DNA of 7,102 nucleotides from Chloroflexota bacterium (GTDB lineage Bacteria; Chloroflexota; UBA6077; JADZDV01), in the NCBI GenBank assembly GCA_020850915.1, contig JADZDV010000069.1:1-7102 (forward strand), read 5' to 3'. The number at the start of each line of letters is the position of its first letter. Positions within the stretch are counted from its first letter, which is position 1. Positions 1 to 6,116 of this stretch are shown piece after piece. Made by a program: the position numbers and the translations under genes. The notes under the pieces are model-generated. The model saw nothing but the letters and a program-made list of their open reading frames with translations, ran no database searches and was not told where the DNA came from.

Positions 1-302
1 AGGTTCTCTATGGCCCGCGCGATGTCGAGCGCGGACAGATCCCCCGGTCTATTGTCCTGATAGATCGCCAGGATGCCCGAATGATCCGGCTGGCGATGAT
101 GAAGAGCCTCGAAGTCCGCTGGGTTCTTTGTCACCAGGAGGAGCCCGTTCCTATGAGCATAGAGCAGGTGCTCCTCGTCAGGCCGTCCCAGCAAGTTGGC
201 GTCCGCCGCGGTCTCAACGTAGTGACGGAAGGGATTCTGTCGGAGCAGGTCGCGGAGCCGCTTGTTGTAGGCGCATTCATCGAGGTAGAGACGGAGGCTC
301 AA
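1..302 (-). CDS. DUF5615 (PIN-like) family protein, probable toxin of a DUF433/DUF5615 pair; 3' end cut by window
   Basis: About 100 residues are visible, and the C-terminus lies beyond position 1. The protein starts LSLRLYLDEC with the conserved early acidic pair (D8, E9). It continues with the family-typical stretch ADANLLGRPDEEHLLYAH (about residues 33-50), then LLLVTKNPADFEAL (about 54-67) and HSGILAIYQ (about 74-82). These are hallmarks of DUF5615, a PIN-like presumed nuclease usually found next to a DUF433 antitoxin, as here. The start is TTG at 302-300: no ATG or GTG is available upstream in this frame, the TTG places the conserved strand at the N-terminus as in relatives, and a GAGGGG sequence lies just upstream. 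The start lies inside the upstream gene (26-nt overlap), which suggests translational coupling. Nuclease activity is inferred from the family and is not shown here. Confidence 0.85.
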   Translation of the reverse strand, partial: MSLRLYLDECAYNKRLRDLLRQNPFRHYVETAADANLLGRPDEEHLLYAHRNGLLLVTKNPADFEALHHRQPDHSGILAIYQDNRPGDLSALDIARAIEN

Positions 303-828
303 CCTCGTAACCCCTCGCTGCAAGCAATTGGCGTTCCTCTCGAAGCTCGGCGTCAACCAGGTCACGGTGCGCCTGGTAGTAGCCGACCGCCTCTCGTACC
401 TGCTGGAGGGGGAGATCCAGGTCTTCGGCTGCTTGCTCCGGACTTCGCTGATCCGCGTTTATCGTCGCGATGAGCTGCCCGACGGTCATGTTTCGCCCCT
501 TGAGCGAGAGCTGGCGACGCCACGGATGCGGCCGGCTCACAAGGTGCTCGTAGGCGAGGTCGGGGGTCGCGAGCAAGACGGCCGGAGTCGCAAGCTCGAC
601 GACATGCCCGAGTCGGGGTAGCTCCTCTGGCTCGACGCTGACAACCCCGCGGCCGCGCCGATTCTCCCTGACGAGCCACAGCAAGGCTCCGATCGCCTCT
701 TCGATGACATCGGCGCGAGAGCGAACCGCGAGTTATCCCTCCAGCCGCTCGATCAAGCGAACCTGATCGGGGCTGAGATCGAGCTGCACGCGGTGACGCC
801 TGGGTGTCGCTCTGCCTGTTGCCGGCAT
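277..828 (-). pseudogene. RHH + DUF433 antitoxin-like gene interrupted by an in-frame TAA
   Basis: Reading from ATG 828 gives an RHH-like start (RVQLDLSPDQVRLIERLEG, residues 13-31), then TAA at 735-733. The same frame then continues the RHH fold without a break (LAVRSRADVIEEAIGALLWL). Without the stop it would be about 183 residues. The C-terminal part contains DUF433-like sequence: RRQLSLKGRNMTVGQLI, SPEQAAEDLDLPLQQVREA and a charged helical tail. ATG 828 has AGGAG seven bases upstream, so this is the natural start. DUF433 proteins usually act as antitoxins of DUF5615 partners, and the RHH part would bind the operator. A single change such as GAA to TAA would explain the stop, as would a sequencing error. 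Alternatively, a DUF433 protein of about 135 residues could reinitiate at TTG 684, keeping toxin binding but losing DNA binding. The domain reading is fairly sure; the functional state is not. Confidence 0.7.
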
Positions 829-835
829 ACCATGT

Positions 836-840
836 CTCCT
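836..840 (-). promoter_or_regulatory. Ribosome binding site of the RHH/DUF433 gene
   Basis: AGGAG on the minus strand lies seven bases before ATG 828. It fixes the start upstream of the in-frame TAA, which implies that the RHH segment was once translated. Confidence 0.55.
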
Positions 841-850
841 AGCCACATCT

Positions 851-877
851 GGAGGAGATTTTGCTCAGATATCCTCC
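851..877. promoter_or_regulatory. Inverted repeat in the divergent intergenic region, possible operator
   Basis: GGAGGA (851-856) and TCCTCC (872-877) are perfect 6-bp inverted arms separated by 15 bases, just upstream of the RHH/DUF433 gene. RHH antitoxins usually repress their own operon by binding short inverted repeats near the promoter, so this is a plausible autoregulatory site. Six-base arms in a GC-rich sequence can occur by chance. Confidence 0.3.
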
Positions 878-881
878 ACAG

Positions 882-909
882 TTGTACGTTGAACGCTCCG
901 TGCTACGCT
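882..909 (+). promoter_or_regulatory. Candidate promoter of the DUF488 gene
   Basis: TTGTAC (882-887) and TACGCT (904-909) are separated by 16 bases and resemble -35 and -10 boxes. The -10-like box ends nine bases before ATG 919, and no Shine-Dalgarno sequence precedes that ATG. The transcript would therefore be leaderless or nearly so. This rests on pattern only. Confidence 0.3.
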
Positions 910-918
910 TTCCCTCAC

Positions 919-1281
919 ATGCAGGGCCTGGTTAGGGAAGAGAGCAGTTCGGGCTTCTCTCAGCTCCGCCTCTACACCGTCGGCTACGAGAAGGTTCCGC
1001 TGGACGGCTTGCTCGACACGCTCGTGGCCAACAGCGTGCAGCAGGTGGTGGACGTGCGGGACGTCGCCTGTTCGCGGAGCTTTCTCTCCTCGAAGGCGCC
1101 GCTCGCGCGGGAGCTGGCCGAGCGCGGGCTGCGATACGTTCATCTGCCCGCGCTCGGGACGCCGAAGGAGCCGCGGCGGCGCCTCGAGGAGCGCGGGGAG
1201 ATGATGGCGTTCCTGGCCGAAGTGCGGGACGTCCTCGCCGGCCGTCGGGATGGCTTGCGCGAGGCGCGGGCGCTGGTGGAG
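919..1281 (+). pseudogene. DUF488 family protein, 3'-truncated remnant
   Basis: The reading frame encodes a clear DUF488 N-terminal part: LYTVGYEKVPLDGLLDTL, then VQQVVDVRDV, FLSSKAPLARELAERGLRYV, HLPALGTPKEPRR and an acidic/arginine-rich helix ending ARALVE. DUF488 proteins are small cytosolic proteins of unknown biochemical role. Family members normally continue through a C-terminal half with a conserved Cys/Glu/His cluster (LLCxExxPxxCHR type), which is absent. After about 1281 the frame stays open to a stop at 1347, but that sequence is antisense to a MutS fragment, so the last 20 or so residues are junk. ATG 919 is preferred as start because it lies a short distance before the conserved strand; an in-frame upstream start at 793 would add unconserved residues through the promoter region. 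It is probably non-functional. Confidence 0.7.
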
Positions 1282-1454
1282 ACCACGCCGAGCTTCAGGC
1301 CCAGCTCGCGGGCGACGAGCTCCGCGTCCTCGAAGAGGACCTCGTAGAACGAGCCGACTCGAAAGAACAGGATGTTGCCCGGGTACTCCTCCCGCGGCTC
1401 CAGGTACTGGCTGACCAGGTCGCCGTACCGTCCACAGCTCCCACGCGCGGGCAG
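1281..1454 (-). pseudogene. mutS: MutS N-terminal domain I fragment
   Basis: On the minus strand, about 50 codons read as the mismatch-binding domain of MutS: DLVSQYLEPREEYPG, then ILFFRVGSFYEVLFEDAEL and VARELGLKLG. The Phe-x-Glu of the mismatch-contacting motif is kept (SFYE, where typical MutS has GDFYE). Similarity stops near 1287, where the DUF488 fragment begins in the opposite orientation. No ATG, GTG or TTG with a ribosome site precedes the homologous part; the frame continues upstream into the end of the helicase gene as shadow. A MutS protein is usually over 800 residues, so well under a tenth remains. It is a relic, and a full mutS is expected elsewhere in the genome. An alternative is a MutS-like domain from a different family. 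Confidence 0.65.
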
Positions 1455-1461
1455 TCGTGGG
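1440..1461 (-). terminator. Hairpin directly after the recD2 stop codon
   Basis: CCCACG and CGTGGG form perfect 6-bp arms with a 10-base loop, beginning at the base after the TGA of the helicase gene (1464-1462). The position suits transcript termination or 3'-end protection. There is no T-run after it, so it is not a classical intrinsic terminator. Confidence 0.35.
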
Positions 1462-3912
1462 TCAATCACCCCGCGGCGTTGAAGTTGAAAAGAGCTCTGG
1501 CGGCCCCGCGTCAACGGCGTCCACGCGCGGAGGGTCGGGACTGGTAGTCGCCGGAGCGGCCAACAGGATCGCGAGGCCGGTGCTGCGCTGAAGATCGCGG
1601 GCCTCGGCGATGGCCCGGTCGATGGCCGCCTGGTCGCCCACCAGCACGGCCGCCTGTTTGGCACGGGTCAGGGCCGTGTACAGCAGATTGCGCGAGAGCA
1701 TGGAGCCCATACTGGACGAGATCAGGACCACCACCGCCGGCCACTCGCTCCCCTGGGCCCGGTGGACCGTCAGGCAGTAGGCATGGTCGAGGTCCAGCAG
1801 GTCCACGGGGCCATAGTCCACCGCCCGCCCCTCGCCGAAATCGACCTGGACCTCGTCCGCCTGAATGTCTGTCACCGTGCCGGTGTCGCCGTTGAAGACG
1901 CCCAGGGTGTAGTTGTTGCGAGTCTGGATCACCCGATCGCCGACCCGGAGCGGCAGGGCGCCGTGCGGTCGCTCCGCCTGGCCGCGGGGCGGGTTGAGCC
2001 GCTGCTGCAGCTCGCCGTTCAGGCTCTGGCAGGTCCGGACCAGCGGCGCCAGGACCTGGACCTCCTGGGGCACCAGGCCCAGCAGCCGCGGCAGGCGCAC
2101 GGCCGCCAGCTCCGTCGCCACGGCGGCAAGCCGGTGCGCGGCGGTCGGTATGAGCACGCAGTCCGTCGTCTTCGACAGCTCGCTCGGATGGACCAGCTCG
2201 AGCGGCTCGCCGCGCCGCACGTGGTGGGCGTTGCGCACGATGGCGCTCTCCGCGGCCTGCCGAAAGACTCTTTCCAGGCGACACGAGGGGACCGCGCCGC
2301 TGGTCAGGATGTCCCGCAGCACCTGGCCAGGCCCCACGCTGGGAAGCTGGTCGGCATCGCCCACCAGGACGAGCTGCCCCCCGGGGCGAACGGCGGAGAC
2401 GACGGCGCGGGCGAGCTGGGTGTCCAGCATGCTGGCCTCGTCCACGATCAGCACGTCACACGGGAGCGGCTCACGACGACCGTGGCGGAAGCCGCCCGGG
2501 CCGGCGCCCAGCAGGCGGTGGACCGTGCGCGCCTCCAGCCCCACCACCTCGCCCAGTCGGCGTGCCGCCTTGCCCGTCGGGGCGGCCAGCGCCACCGAGC
2601 GGCCGAGCGCTTGCAGGCAGCGGACGAGCGCCCGAACAGTCGTCGTCTTGCCAACGCCCGGTCCGCCCGTCAGGACGAAGCAGCCGCGCGTCGCCGCGAG
2701 CCGTACGGCCCCGCGCTGCTCGTCGGAGAGCAGCCGGGCCTCCGGCGCCCGCCGGAGCCAGCCGTCCACGGCGCGCAGGGAGCGCCGGCCTGGCTGCGCC
2801 GCCAGCGCCCGCAGCTCGATCGCCAGCCGCTCCTCCGCCCGCACCAGGGCCGCCAGGCCGAGGCCCGTCGCCTCGGCAGACGTGGCGACGGGCCTCGGGG
2901 GCTCAAAGACGCGCTGTCGGCCGCGGGCGCGGACTCGCGGCAATCGCTCTGGCACGGCAAGGGGCGGCGGGGTGACGAGCGGCACGGAGACGGGCGGCAT
3001 GGCGACGGGTGGCATGGCGACGCGCGGCACGGCGACTGGTGGCACGGCGGCGGGCGGCACGGCGGCGGCCGAGGGTGACAGGCCCACGATGCCACCGTTG
3101 GCTTCCATCTGGGCGATCGCGGCCTGGAGCAGCGCCTCATCCACCTCCGCCAGGCGCGCGGCCTCCGAGGCGAGCGCCGCGCGCGAGAGCCGCGTGTGGC
3201 CCTGCTCCGCCGCCTGGACCAGCGCCGCGTAGACGGCCGCCTGGAGGCGGGAGGGCGCGGTCGGGAGGATCTCCAGCGCCTGGCCGAGCCGATCGACGGA
3301 GCCAAAACCGATGCCGCGCACCTCGGTGACCAGGCGGTAGGGGTCCGTGGCCAGCACCGTGGGCGCCTCGCCACCGTACGCGGCCACGATACGCGGCCCG
3401 AGGCGTGTGTCGATCTGGTGCTGGCTCAGCAGGGCGCTCACCGATCGCAGGGCGCGGTGCTGGACCCACGCGGCGGCGATCGCCTCGGCGCGGCGGGGCC
3501 CGATGCCGGACACCTCCCGGACGCGTTGGGGCTGTGCATCCAAGACGTCCAGGGTGCGCGCGCCGAACGTGCCGACGATCCGCTGGGCCAGGACGGGGCC
3601 GATCTGCTGGACCAGGCCGGAGCCGAGGTAGCGCGCGATGTCGTCCACGCGAGCGGGTGGCGCGACCTCCACGCTGGTGGGCCGGAACTGGGCGCCGTGC
3701 TCGCGGTCGATCTGCCACTGGCCGAGCATGCTGAGCCGCTCGCCGGGCTGGACGGACGGCAGCGTCCCAACCACCGCCACCGGCTTGCGCCGGCCACGGA
3801 CGCGAAGCTGGACGACGCTGAAGCCGTTCTCCGGGTTGTGAAAGGTGACCCGAACGACCGTGCCTTCCAGCGCCAGCGCTGCCTGGTCAGACGCCACCGA
3901 GACCTCGATCAT
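1462..3912 (-). CDS. recD2: RecD2-type ATP-dependent 5'-3' DNA helicase (SF1B)
   Basis: RecD2 is a cytosolic helicase acting in DNA repair and replication-fork maintenance without RecBC. From ATG 3912 the product is 816 residues, slightly long for the family. An N-terminal OB-like region (about 16-82: VVRVTFHNPENGFSVVQLRV) is followed by helix-hairpin-helix repeats (about 88-210: VSGIGPRRAEAI, VRGIGFGSVDRL). Next is a proline-rich insert (about 282-321), then the SF1 core: Walker A GGPGVGKT (416-423), motif Ia APTGKAARRL (444-453), Walker B VDEASMLD (490-497), motif III VGDADQLPSVGPG (517-529), LERVFRQA (546-553), an SH3-like region RVGDRVIQTRNNYTLGVFNG, motif V TVHRAQGSEW (715-724) and motif VI YTALTRAK (745-752). 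All catalytic motifs look intact. The frame is open to 4104, but those 64 extra residues are low-complexity and cross the divergent promoter region. ATG 3912 just precedes the conserved part, with a -10-like box seven bases upstream. It appears to be a single-gene transcript. Confidence 0.95.
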   Translation of the reverse strand: MIEVSVASDQAALALEGTVVRVTFHNPENGFSVVQLRVRGRRKPVAVVGTLPSVQPGERLSMLGQWQIDREHGAQFRPTSVEVAPPARVDDIARYLGSGLVQQIGPVLAQRIVGTFGARTLDVLDAQPQRVREVSGIGPRRAEAIAAAWVQHRALRSVSALLSQHQIDTRLGPRIVAAYGGEAPTVLATDPYRLVTEVRGIGFGSVDRLGQALEILPTAPSRLQAAVYAALVQAAEQGHTRLSRAALASEAARLAEVDEALLQAAIAQMEANGGIVGLSPSAAAVPPAAVPPVAVPRVAMPPVAMPPVSVPLVTPPPLAVPERLPRVRARGRQRVFEPPRPVATSAEATGLGLAALVRAEERLAIELRALAAQPGRRSLRAVDGWLRRAPEARLLSDEQRGAVRLAATRGCFVLTGGPGVGKTTTVRALVRCLQALGRSVALAAPTGKAARRLGEVVGLEARTVHRLLGAGPGGFRHGRREPLPCDVLIVDEASMLDTQLARAVVSAVRPGGQLVLVGDADQLPSVGPGQVLRDILTSGAVPSCRLERVFRQAAESAIVRNAHHVRRGEPLELVHPSELSKTTDCVLIPTAAHRLAAVATELAAVRLPRLLGLVPQEVQVLAPLVRTCQSLNGELQQRLNPPRGQAERPHGALPLRVGDRVIQTRNNYTLGVFNGDTGTVTDIQADEVQVDFGEGRAVDYGPVDLLDLDHAYCLTVHRAQGSEWPAVVVLISSSMGSMLSRNLLYTALTRAKQAAVLVGDQAAIDRAIAEARDLQRSTGLAILLAAPATTSPDPPRVDAVDAGPPELFSTSTPRGD
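2950..3069 (-). repeat. 15-bp tandem repeat coding for a PVA[VM]P pentapeptide insert in RecD2
   Basis: About eight consecutive five-residue units (AAAVP, PAAVP, PVAVP, RVAMP, PVAMP, PVSVP, LVTPP, PLAVP) lie between the helix-hairpin-helix region and the helicase core. On the plus strand the central units read as near-copies of GGCGACGGGTGGCAT every 15 bases. The array keeps the frame, and length changes by whole units would also keep it. The insert probably forms an extended polyproline-like linker. Confidence 0.85.
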
Positions 3913-3925
3913 CTGTTCTATTATG
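3913..3925 (-). promoter_or_regulatory. -10-like element giving a possibly leaderless recD2 transcript
   Basis: CATAAT (minus strand, 3925-3920), one base off TATAAT, is followed by seven bases and then ATG 3912. It stands out as AT-rich in a GC-rich surrounding. No Shine-Dalgarno sequence is present. If this is a real -10 box, transcription would start at or next to the A of the ATG. No convincing -35 box is seen upstream. Confidence 0.4.
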
Positions 3926-3971
3926 CAGCCGCCGGGTGCCTGGCGCGTTGGACCTCGGGCGACCGATCGGC

Positions 3972-3994
3972 ACACTGCCCCGTTTCTCCAGTGT
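3972..3994. promoter_or_regulatory. Inverted repeat between recD2 and the DUF218 gene
   Basis: ACACTG (3972-3977) and CAGTGT (3989-3994) are perfect 6-bp arms 11 bases apart in the 98-bp divergent spacer. It may be a regulator site or a 5'-leader hairpin of the DUF218 gene, ending just before its AGGAG. No regulator can be named. Confidence 0.3.
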
Positions 3995-3999
3995 AGGAG
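3995..3999 (+). promoter_or_regulatory. Ribosome binding site of the DUF218 gene
   Basis: AGGAG ends 11 bases before ATG 4011. The spacing is a little long but supports this start, which places the transmembrane segment directly at the N-terminus. Confidence 0.45.
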
Positions 4000-4010
4000 A
4001 TTGACGGTCG

Positions 4011-4613
4011 ATGCGTTCCCGGACCCGCTGGCTCGTGCTCGTCCTGCTCGTCGCCGCGCTCGTGGCGCTCCACCCGGTGTGGCTCGGCGCCATCGGAGAC
4101 GCACTGCTCGTCCACGAGCCGCTCCAGCAGAGCGATGCCATCGTGGTGCTGGCCGGCAACTCCCCGTACCGGTCGGCGCACGGCTTCGAGCTGTATCGAG
4201 AGGGCTGGGCGCCGATCGTCATGATCTCGGATGAGCTGATCCGCTCGCACGAGATGGAGGCTGACTGGTCCGAGCTGTGGCGGCGCGGCCTGGTCACGGT
4301 GCCCGCGCCGGCCTCGGCAGTGGTCCTGTTTGGACCGGCGGCCAGCACGCACGAGGAGGCGGTCCTCAGCCGGGAGGTCATGCTGGCGCACGGCTGGCAG
4401 CGGGCGATCCTGGTGACCGATCCGTTCCACATGCGGCGCGCCACGGCGGCGTTCCGCCATGAGTGGCAGCCAGCCGGCCTCGAGGTGGTCCCCAGCCCCG
4501 CCGACGAGTCGCCCGATAACGTGGACCACTGGTGGCTCTCGCCGGACAAGGCGCTGCACGTGGGGCTGGAGTACGCGAAGTTCGTGTACTACGTTGTTCG
4601 AGGGTATCTGTAG
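4011..4613 (+). CDS. DUF218 / YdcF-like family protein with an N-terminal membrane anchor
   Basis: The protein has 200 residues. Residues 5-33 form one hydrophobic segment after a basic start (MRSRTR), so it is probably a type II membrane protein with the domain outside. The DUF218 domain follows: SDAIVVLAGN (41-50), then RSAHGFELYREGWAPIVMIS (54-73), STHEEAVLSREVMLAHGW (112-129, the usual ST/xE motif), AILVTDPFHMRRATAAFR (132-149, the usual VTxxxHMxRA motif) and a C-terminal helix. The biochemical role of the family is not settled. E. coli YdcF binds S-adenosylmethionine, and SanA and ElyC relatives affect the cell envelope. Here the gene is divergent from recD2 and convergent with a glycosyltransferase operon, so an envelope role is possible but only inferred. 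Family assignment is confident. Confidence 0.9.
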   Translation: MRSRTRWLVLVLLVAALVALHPVWLGAIGDALLVHEPLQQSDAIVVLAGNSPYRSAHGFELYREGWAPIVMISDELIRSHEMEADWSELWRRGLVTVPAPASAVVLFGPAASTHEEAVLSREVMLAHGWQRAILVTDPFHMRRATAAFRHEWQPAGLEVVPSPADESPDNVDHWWLSPDKALHVGLEYAKFVYYVVRGYL

Positions 4614-4632
4614 CGTCTGTCCGTTCTTGGGA

Positions 4633-4710
4633 CCCCCGTTCGTCGGGGGCAGGCTTCGCCCACGGGAGCGGGGGGCCTCTGGCGAGATGGTGCCCACTCA
4701 CACAGGTGGG
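4633..4710. terminator. Two GC-rich hairpins between convergent genes
   Basis: CCCCCG (4633-4638) and CGGGGG (4644-4649) form a perfect stem with a 5-base loop 20 bases after the DUF218 stop. CCCAC (4693-4697) and GTGGG (4706-4710) form a second stem near the end of the GT71 gene. They fit a shared two-way termination region between convergent transcripts. Neither has a T-run, so the evidence is structure and position only. The rest of 4614-4739 shows no gene. Confidence 0.4.
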
Positions 4711-4739
4711 GCCCAACCCCGCGCTGGGTCACGCCGTGC

Positions 4740-6116
4740 TCAGAGCGGGATCAGCTCGACGGGCATCTGCTCGTAGTGCAGCCAGCGGCCCCGCCAGACG
4801 CCGTCTGGGCTGGGCGTCAGCCGGACGGTGTCTCCAAAGTCGCCGGTCAGCACCAGGCAGGGGGCAGCGCCGTTCTGCTCCAGGCGCCAGGTCCGCTCGT
4901 CGAGCGAGGCGCCCTCGCCGACCCGGTGGTCTGGCAGCAGCTCCAGCAGGTGGTTGTCAGCGCCGATCCGCCAGTAGCTGAAACGCCGGGTCCGGACGAC
5001 GTCGGCTTCGGAAAGGACGGGACGGGCCGGCCTCGGCGGCGGCGAGACCCATCCGCTCCACTCCGCCCGTAGCTCGCCCAACGCTTCGTCACAGGCGTCC
5101 GCGAGCGGGAAGCCGGGCGCTTGGAACGGTCGTCCGAAGGCGTTCCACTTGGCGCCCGCCGTTCGATGGTGGAAGAGCGGGCGGCCGGAGAAGTCGCGCT
5201 GTTCCAGGACGCGGGTGACGTAGGCGTCGTCCGGGCCGAACTGGCCAAAGACTTCCCGTGGCGGGAAGGGTGAGATGGAGTAGGGCTGGTCGAGCATTCG
5301 CCAGGCCATTCGGAACAGGTCTTTGTCGCCGTGGACGTGCTGGTAGAAGAAGTCCGACCAGTCGTTCATGTGCCGCGTGAGGCTCAGGGCCGCCCAGCAG
5401 CGCGCCTTGTCCACGACGATCTGTCCGCTCTCGAAGGCTGGCTCGTCCAGGTAGGGCAGACCGCAGATCTCCCAGATGGCCGTGTCCGGGCCCAGGGGCG
5501 TGCAGTCGGGCCAGAAGAGCGCTCCCGTCTCGACGAGCTGGGGGTCTGAGAGCAGCGCGGTCGGGTCACGTAGGGGGACGTTGTCGGCGTCAAGGTAGAT
5601 GACGTCTTTGAAGCCGCTGTGGAGGATGGCGTACGGCTTGCACTCCCAGCCGCCCAGCCGGCGCGCCGGGTACCGGCGGCGGACCTCGAAGGCGTCCACG
5701 ACCTCGACGTCGAACCGTGTGAGCAAACCCTTCATGTGAGCCGACATCTCGTCCGGCCCGAGGTGCCAGAGCTGGATCGGCAGGGCGCAGCCGTGGACCC
5801 GGCGCAGCAGGCTGAGGCAGACCCAGGCGCAGGTGAAGTAGCGGGGCCCACCGGCGACCAGGACGATGCCGGCGCCAGCGAAGCGCCCGGCCGGATAGGG
5901 CGGCGTGCTCCGGACCGCCTCGCGTAGCCGCTGGCGGTGCTGCCCGTCAGGATCGACGGCGGCGAGGTCTGGCGCGGCAGGGCCGGACTCAGTGGGAACG
6001 ATCGGGGCAGTGCTAGGCGCGGCGGTGCCGGACCTCCAGCCGCGGAAGACCCCAGCACACGTAGCCGAGATCGCGCGCCATGATGCCAAGGCCCTCGGTT
6101 TCAAGCTCTCCCTCAA
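4740..6116 (-). CDS. GT71 (Mnn1/Mnn2-type mannosyltransferase) family protein with C-terminal beta-rich domain
   Basis: From TTG 6116 the product has 458 residues. Conserved sequence starts near residue 64 (LREAVRSTPPYPAGRF). It shows IVLVAGGPRYFTCAW (84-98), LPIQLWHLGPDEM (112-124), GGWECKPYAI (155-164), the nucleotide-sugar/metal DxD in YLDADNVPLRDP (174-185, D176 and D178), LFWPDC (200-205), ESGQIVVDK (229-237) and HGDKDLFRMAW (262-272). This matches the fungal alpha-mannosyltransferase family Mnn1/Mnn2/Mnn5. Residues from about 371 form an extra strand-rich region ending WRGRWLHYEQMPVELIPL. There is no signal peptide or membrane segment, so it is probably cytosolic or bound to its partner. 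The start is uncertain: no ATG or GTG occurs in frame, only TTG at 6116, 6104 and 6089, all inside the GT62 gene. Sugar and acceptor are unknown; mannose from GDP-mannose is inferred from the family. Confidence 0.85.
   Translation of the reverse strand: MRESLKPRALASWRAISATCAGVFRGWRSGTAAPSTAPIVPTESGPAAPDLAAVDPDGQHRQRLREAVRSTPPYPAGRFAGAGIVLVAGGPRYFTCAWVCLSLLRRVHGCALPIQLWHLGPDEMSAHMKGLLTRFDVEVVDAFEVRRRYPARRLGGWECKPYAILHSGFKDVIYLDADNVPLRDPTALLSDPQLVETGALFWPDCTPLGPDTAIWEICGLPYLDEPAFESGQIVVDKARCWAALSLTRHMNDWSDFFYQHVHGDKDLFRMAWRMLDQPYSISPFPPREVFGQFGPDDAYVTRVLEQRDFSGRPLFHHRTAGAKWNAFGRPFQAPGFPLADACDEALGELRAEWSGWVSPPPRPARPVLSEADVVRTRRFSYWRIGADNHLLELLPDHRVGEGASLDERTWRLEQNGAAPCLVLTGDFGDTVRLTPSPDGVWRGRWLHYEQMPVELIPL

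Noticed and set aside
793..918. Earlier in-frame start for the DUF488 protein at 793
   Set aside because: It would cover the candidate promoter and the start region of the divergent RHH gene, and adds residues without family similarity.
2950..3075. Short regularly spaced repeats as a possible CRISPR array
   Set aside because: The units are contiguous 15-bp tandem repeats without spacers and lie in frame inside recD2.
1762..3232. Two long rightward open frames (about 438 residues each) opposite recD2
   Set aside because: They are antisense to the conserved helicase motifs, have low-complexity Arg/Ala/Gly-rich products and show no recognisable domain. They result from high GC content.
3913..4104. 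A 64-residue N-terminal extension of RecD2 from 4104
   Set aside because: The extension is low-complexity, overlaps the divergent DUF218 gene and the promoter region, and lies before the normal family start.
3921..4697. Leftward open frames of 220-258 residues opposite the DUF218 gene
   Set aside because: The plus-strand frame carries clear DUF218 motifs and a ribosome site; the antisense products have no recognisable domain.
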